Assembly (NCBI GenBank): GCA_022824495.1
Contig: JAJDZU010000012.1
Location: forward strand, 300,643-364,642
Direction of reading: 5' to 3'
Length of the DNA stretch: 64,000 nt
From: Chloroflexota bacterium
GTDB lineage: Bacteria > Chloroflexota > UBA11872
The first letter of the stretch is position 1; every line of letters starts with the position of its first letter. Shown one piece after another: positions 59,096 to 64,000 of the stretch. A program made the translations under genes and the position numbers. The notes below the pieces were generated by a model. It was not told where the DNA came from. It saw nothing but the letters and a program-made list of their open reading frames with translations, and made no database searches.

Positions 59096-59424
59096 GTAGG
59101 GGCGGGTCTGTGACCCGCCCGTCTTCCGGTCGTGCCGCAACGGACGCCCGACCAACCGCATTCCGGCCACCCACCCCACCCCCACGTCATCCCAACCCCC
59201 GACGTCTCCCTTCCGCCATCCCGGCGTCCCCGGCCGGGACCCAGCACCATGCTCAGTCCCACCGCACCCAAGCCACCCCTGGCAACCCACCCAGACCTAA
59301 CGCTCCCAACCTCCCCCTCCCCCGTTCGTGGTGAGCCGGGCCGGAGTCCGTCGGAGGCCCGTGTCGAACCACCCTCCGCCCGCCTCATCCGTTCCACCGT
59401 AGGGGCGAGTCTCTGACCCGCCTG
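59096..59424. repeat. GTAGGGGCGGGTCTGTGACCCGCC-type repeats
   Basis: GTAGGGGCGGGTCTGTGACC-CGCCCG at 59096-59121 and GTAGGGGCGAGTCTCTGACC-CGCCTG at 59399-59424 are two copies of a small palindromic repeat (GGCGGGTC..GACCCGCC). The stretch between them is non-coding. Confidence 0.65.
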
Positions 59425-59544
59425 CCTTCCTCCCCTCCCCCATCCCGGCGTCCCCGGCCGGGACCCAGCACCATGCTCAAAGCGACCGCACCCAAGCCAC
59501 CCCTGGCAACCCACCCAGACCCAACGCTCCCAACCTCCCCCTCC
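59216..59544. repeat. ~105-bp direct repeat pair
   Basis: 59216-59320 and 59440-59544 are near-identical (CATCCCGGCGTCCCCGGCCG, GACCCAGCACCATGCTCA, then CGCACCCAAGCCACCCCTGG, CAACCCACCCAGA). The copies differ at about six positions. Open frames on the minus strand across them come from the repeat and are unlikely to be genes. Confidence 0.78.
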
Positions 59545-59742
59545 ACGTCTCAGCTCACTCCTTCTCGCAGACCAAGAGCTCTCCGACCGGAAATCACACG
59601 ATCGAAAAACCCCGCGACCGTGGCCCCACGTTGACCAGACCTTCGCCCGCGCCTAGCCTCGAGAGCCGGGGGCGGACGGCATCAGCAGCCCACGCATGGA
59701 GCCTGTGCCGCGCGGACCGACAGCCTGCGCCCGGAGGACCCG

Positions 59743-60006
59743 ATGGACACAACCGCGTCGCTCGATGTTGGAACCTTCTTGACGGTCGCGGTGACCGGCG
59801 CGGCGGCACTGGGCGGGCTGATCCTCGCGCTATTTGCCTGGCTCCGCTCCGATATTCGCGACCTCCGCCAACGTCTAGATGGCTTCATCGACAGTCACGG
59901 ACCGGTCAGGCAGGAGGCGAGCGATGCGACGGCGCTCCGAGGCATCGTGCGCGAGGTTCTGCGAGAAGAACTCGCCAACCCGGCGCACACAACCGATCCG
60001 ACCTGA
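59743..60006 (+). CDS. Small membrane-anchored protein
   Basis: 87 residues: an N-terminal membrane helix (TVAVTGAAALGGLILALFAWL), then a charged helix (SDIRDLRQRLDGFIDSHG) and C-terminal RGIVREVLREELANP. GGAGG lies 7 bases before the ATG. It resembles the 81-residue protein at 12318 in layout but not clearly in sequence. No family recognised. Confidence 0.55.
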   Translation: MDTTASLDVGTFLTVAVTGAAALGGLILALFAWLRSDIRDLRQRLDGFIDSHGPVRQEASDATALRGIVREVLREELANPAHTTDPT

Positions 60007-60217
60007 CGCTACCAGCGTCCCGCGAGGAATCCCGTACCGCTCGGCCTGCCACAAGCATGACGTTCCCGCTCGGTCCTGGGCAGGAACGCGCTTTGTCGCC
60101 GCAAGGATTCGGTGCCGCGACTGTTCGCCGCCGACAACCCGCTTCAACGCCCTGGCGACCCGGCCAACACGCCCCTCGTCTTCAATGAGGTGCCCGCTCT
60201 TGCCTCCTCCCCGGCAA

Positions 60218-60530
60218 GACCTTTGCAAGACACCCCTCGCCCTCGCGAGAGGGACGGCTCTTGCTCCCTCTCCTCCGAGACCTTTGCGTAACCCAGAGGG
60301 GGCAATGTCAATCTCAACAAGCGGGCGCCGTTCTTTCCCTCTCCAAAGGGAGAGGCAGAACCTGTCCTGAGCTTGCCGAAGGATTCGGGCGTCTTCGGCC
60401 GAAATCTGTCAGGGGTGTTCCGGGCAACCAAACCGGGTTATGCAAAGGTCTCTCCTCGGGGAGAGGGTTGGAGTGAGCGGTCTTCCGGGCAACCACCCCC
60501 GGGCTACGAAAAGACCTCCCGGGGGCGAAG
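60218..60530. repeat. Nested MITE-like elements, copies 6 and 7
   Basis: The outer element runs from AAGACCTTTGCAAGACACCC to GGGCTACGAAAAGACCTCC. It is split inside its palindromic core by a second element from GAGACCTTTGCGTAACCC (60284) to GGGTTATGCAAAGGTCTC (~60452). TCTCCTC borders the inner element on both sides, a target-site duplication. Confidence 0.75.
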
Positions 60531-60876
60531 GGGAAGACGGCCAGCGGCCGCGGAAGGTGCAACCTGGAGTCCCCCAGGCGTTGAAACCCCGTCAACACGG
60601 CCCACCATCGGGAAACCAGCGCGCTGCTGCCACAGCGTAGCTCGTGAAAGAATAGCCATGCGTTAATCACGGGTTAATGCCGTCCATGTACGATCTCTCA
60701 TTCTGTAGGAGCGGAATCACCGTGCGCTAGCTCGGACGAGCAGGACAGGCGACCAGCGTGGCTCCACTGACACCCCGGCGCATGTGTGGGCATCGTGCCA
60801 ATGTGTCTTGCGTCGTCGGGTATCAGCACTCCGGGTTTCGTTCAAGTGACGCAATATTGAAAGCCAAAGCAAGGGC
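60531..60876. other. Non-coding region upstream of the SulP gene
   Basis: About 345 bases with no recognisable gene. The base composition is less GC-rich towards the SulP start (AATATTGAAAGCCAAAG), where a promoter may lie, but I see no convincing -35/-10 pair. Confidence 0.4.
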
Positions 60877-62553
60877 ATGCGTGCGCTTGCGATGATAAGA
60901 CGAAGCGTAATCACGGCAATACCGCAGCGCATCAATTATGGGTTGGCTGACTTTCGTGACGATGTGCTCGGCGGTCTCACTGCCGCTGCGGTAGCGCTGC
61001 CGGTCGCGCTGAGTTATGGCGTAATTTCCGGTCTGGGTCCCACGGCGGGCCTGTATGGCGCGGTCGCGTTGGGACTATTCGCGGCCACCCTGGGTGGAAC
61101 CAGGGCGATGATCTATGGTCCCAACCTGTTGGTTGCCATTCTGATGTCGGTCGTCGTTGCGGAGTACGCCACCAGCATCGCTGAAGCGGCAACCGCCGGA
61201 ATCCTGGCCGGCCTTATTCAGATCGGCATCGGTCTCTTGCGATTGGGCCGATATGCGGCGTATATCCCCTATTCCCTGATGTCGGGATTCTTAACTGCCG
61301 TCGGAATCTTGCTCATCGTAAAGGAGGGTCTCGTAGCGTTGGGCGACTCTCCGGCCGGCCGCAATGTGGTTGGAGCGATCAGAGCCTATCCTGCTGCGCT
61401 GGGCGAGCTGAAGCTCGATGCTCTGGCGCTGACTGTTCTTTGCCTGGCTTTGGGCATGGTGTGGCGAGGCCGGCTCCAACGCCTCTCCCCGCCGGCCTTC
61501 GTCATGCTGATTGCGGGAACACTCGTGGGCGTGATCTGGTTTCGGGAGACGTCGGTCATCGGAGAAATTCCGCTTAGCATCCATCCCCCGGATTTATCGG
61601 TCGTTTCGCTGGATTTTTTCGCACGAGTTTTGCCTATAGCGTTCATCATGGCATTGCTCGCCTCGGTGGATACGGTAATTGTAGCCATGGCTCTGGATTC
61701 AATCACCGGGTCGAAAAACCAACCGAACAGGGAGATGATTGCCCAGGGAATCGGAAATATAGCGGCGGGATCGATTGGGGTCCTGGCCGGCTCATCGACT
61801 CAGGGCTGTTTCAATAACGCGCACAGCGGGGGACGATCGCCGGTTGCCGGCCTGACTGTCGTTGTGGCGTTCCTGGCAGTGATTCTCTTCCTGGCGCCGG
61901 TTGCGGCGCAAATCCCATTAGCCGTGCTGGCCGCCATTCTCATAAGAACTGGCTGGAGTCTTATAGAATGGCGCTTCATTCTTAGAATTCACCGTATCCC
62001 CAAGAGCTATGTATTTGTGATGCTTATAACCTGTGGTCTTATTCTGTTCGTGGATTTCGTCATTGCCATCACAGTCGGGTTGGTCGTCGCCGGACTCACT
62101 AGTGCCCGACGGCTGGAAAACCTGGAGGTTTCCTCGCTCCTCTCGGTGCCGTTATTGGACCTCGTCGTTTTGGACGAAGCCGACCCGAGAAAGGACGTCG
62201 ACATCTTTGCGGCCAGCACGGGTCTGGTCGTATTCCCGGATCGCGTTACCGTGGCCTCGGCCCCTGAGATCAGCCGCATCGTCCGGCCCGACATCCGGGA
62301 GCATCAAATCACTGTTTTCGATATGTCTCGAACGGTCTACGTGGACGATTCCGCCGCGTTCATCATCGGCGATCTCATCAAGATCGCCACGGCGCGAAGT
62401 CCCAGAACTCTCGTCATTGCCGGACTGACCGACAGTGTGGCCAACACCCTCAACACCATGGGGACGCTGGACCGGGTGCCAGAGAAGCATGTCGTAGCCA
62501 ACGTCGAGGAAGCCAAGCGGATCATTCGCCCAATGCTCCGCGCGACGCGATGA
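60877..62553 (+). CDS. SulP-family anion transporter with STAS domain
   Basis: 558 residues. The SulP core has DDVLGGLTAAAVALPVALSYGVISGLGPTAGLYGA and later GNIAAGSIGVLAGSSTQGCFNNAHSGGRSPVAG. The C-terminal STAS domain (residues ~435-540: DIFAASTGLVVFPDRV, ITVFDMSRTVYVDDSAAFIIGDLI) has the phosphorylatable-loop place of anti-sigma antagonists. It carries sulfate, bicarbonate or another anion. The ATG follows AAGGG. No selenate or sulfate assimilation gene is adjacent. Confidence 0.9.
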   Translation: MRALAMIRRSVITAIPQRINYGLADFRDDVLGGLTAAAVALPVALSYGVISGLGPTAGLYGAVALGLFAATLGGTRAMIYGPNLLVAILMSVVVAEYATSIAEAATAGILAGLIQIGIGLLRLGRYAAYIPYSLMSGFLTAVGILLIVKEGLVALGDSPAGRNVVGAIRAYPAALGELKLDALALTVLCLALGMVWRGRLQRLSPPAFVMLIAGTLVGVIWFRETSVIGEIPLSIHPPDLSVVSLDFFARVLPIAFIMALLASVDTVIVAMALDSITGSKNQPNREMIAQGIGNIAAGSIGVLAGSSTQGCFNNAHSGGRSPVAGLTVVVAFLAVILFLAPVAAQIPLAVLAAILIRTGWSLIEWRFILRIHRIPKSYVFVMLITCGLILFVDFVIAITVGLVVAGLTSARRLENLEVSSLLSVPLLDLVVLDEADPRKDVDIFAASTGLVVFPDRVTVASAPEISRIVRPDIREHQITVFDMSRTVYVDDSAAFIIGDLIKIATARSPRTLVIAGLTDSVANTLNTMGTLDRVPEKHVVANVEEAKRIIRPMLRATR

Positions 62554-62687
62554 ACCACAGCCCGGCCTTCGACCCGCGGCTGAGCAGTCTCGACCTCTCC
62601 CTAGTTTGGCCCCCACCTCGCTCGTAACCCGTCATCCCGGCGTCCGAGCCTGCCCTGAGCCGCCAGAGGCAGCCGAGCCGAATCTTC

Positions 62688-62887
62688 ACCCTCTCCTGGG
62701 GGAGAGGCAGAACCTGTCCTGAGCCTGCCGAAGGATTCGGGCGTCTTCGGCCGAAATCGGTGAGGGGCCTTCCGCGCAACCAACTCACCAGGGACCAACA
62801 CAGTTGGAGGCCGCGGTTCTTCACCCTCTCCGAGGGGAGAGGCAGATTCGGGCGTCTTCGGCCGAAATCGGTGAGCAACTGTGTTGG
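62688..62887. repeat. MITE-core repeats next to the IS110 element
   Basis: Two tandem blocks share CCCTCTCCnnGGGGAGAGGCAG, TTCGGGCGTCTTCGGCCGAA and ATCGGTGAG. The second block is bounded by an inverted repeat: CCAACACAGTTG (62795) and CAACTGTGTTGG (62876). The latter lies next to the end of the transposase gene. Confidence 0.68.
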
Positions 62888-62898
62888 GGCGTCGAGTG

Positions 62899-64000
<1,102 letters not shown>

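Noticed and set aside
59062..59514. 150-codon minus-strand frame with repeated MGCQGWLGCG blocks
   Set aside because: The repeats in the protein come from the 105-bp direct DNA repeat; codon pattern and lack of similarity indicate non-coding DNA.

Overview
The window is GC-rich, densely coded bacterial DNA. The L21/L27 ribosomal protein pair, a tRNA-Ala and standard bacterial gene structure make it chromosomal. The mix of genes (PF04909 amidohydrolases, enolase-superfamily enzyme, Rieske proteins, P450s, SMP-30, 2-hydroxyacid dehydrogenase, many toxin-antitoxin genes, an HTCG/ECWG-type RCC1 lipoprotein) resembles uncultured marine or host-associated Chloroflexota. That assignment is an inference from gene content only.

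Layout. 1-12 kb: catabolic and transport genes (FAD oxidoreductase fragment, amidohydrolase plus small Rieske protein, FIST sensor protein, P450, sodium symporter, orphan LivK-type lipoprotein, nucleobase permease with an extra C-terminal domain, Nudix, enolase-superfamily enzyme), then a VapBC pair with a clear palindromic operator. 12-17.5 kb: small stress and metabolic genes, an ATZ/TRZ-type amidohydrolase and a PPK2 kinase. 17.8-29.4 kb: the most striking part, a neighbourhood of sterol-type genes. It holds an RND/MMPL transporter, an Erg6-like sterol C24-methyltransferase, a GPP34-cytochrome P450 fusion, a DAF-36/KshA-like Rieske oxygenase, a flavin amine-oxidase-like protein, a rhodanese and two tandem ERG4/ERG24/DHCR7-family sterol reductases behind a good sigma70 promoter. 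No squalene epoxidase or oxidosqualene cyclase is present, so the genes could either tailor a sterol made elsewhere in the genome or modify an acquired (for example host) sterol. 29.4-44 kb: hydrolases, dehydrogenases, GH32-like enzyme, kinases, VOC proteins, a symporter, three more toxin-antitoxin loci (one with a broken higB) and a duplicated SMP-30 fragment.

44-60 kb is a scrap-yard of small mobile pieces. It contains one intact tRNA-Ala(CGC) and several decayed tRNA-Ala copies, a HicB-AlbA_2 module bracketed by tRNA-Ala repeats, two copies of a truncated-toxin/antitoxin cassette, a truncated GNAT duplicate, and many copies of a ~120-bp MITE with GAGACCTTTGCATAACCC-like ends. One MITE sits inside a hicB gene and two others supply stop codons of neighbouring genes. 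Within this region lies a peroxiredoxin gene whose peroxidatic cysteine codon is UGA, followed by a good bacterial SECIS-like hairpin: a probable selenoprotein. There is also a PurC (SAICAR synthetase) with an extra N-terminal domain, a metE-like/nucleotidyltransferase pair, and rplU-rpmA. The window ends with a SulP transporter, MITE debris and an IS110-family transposase.

The strongest candidates for new biology are the sterol-tailoring neighbourhood with its GPP34-P450 fusion, and the selenocysteine peroxiredoxin.
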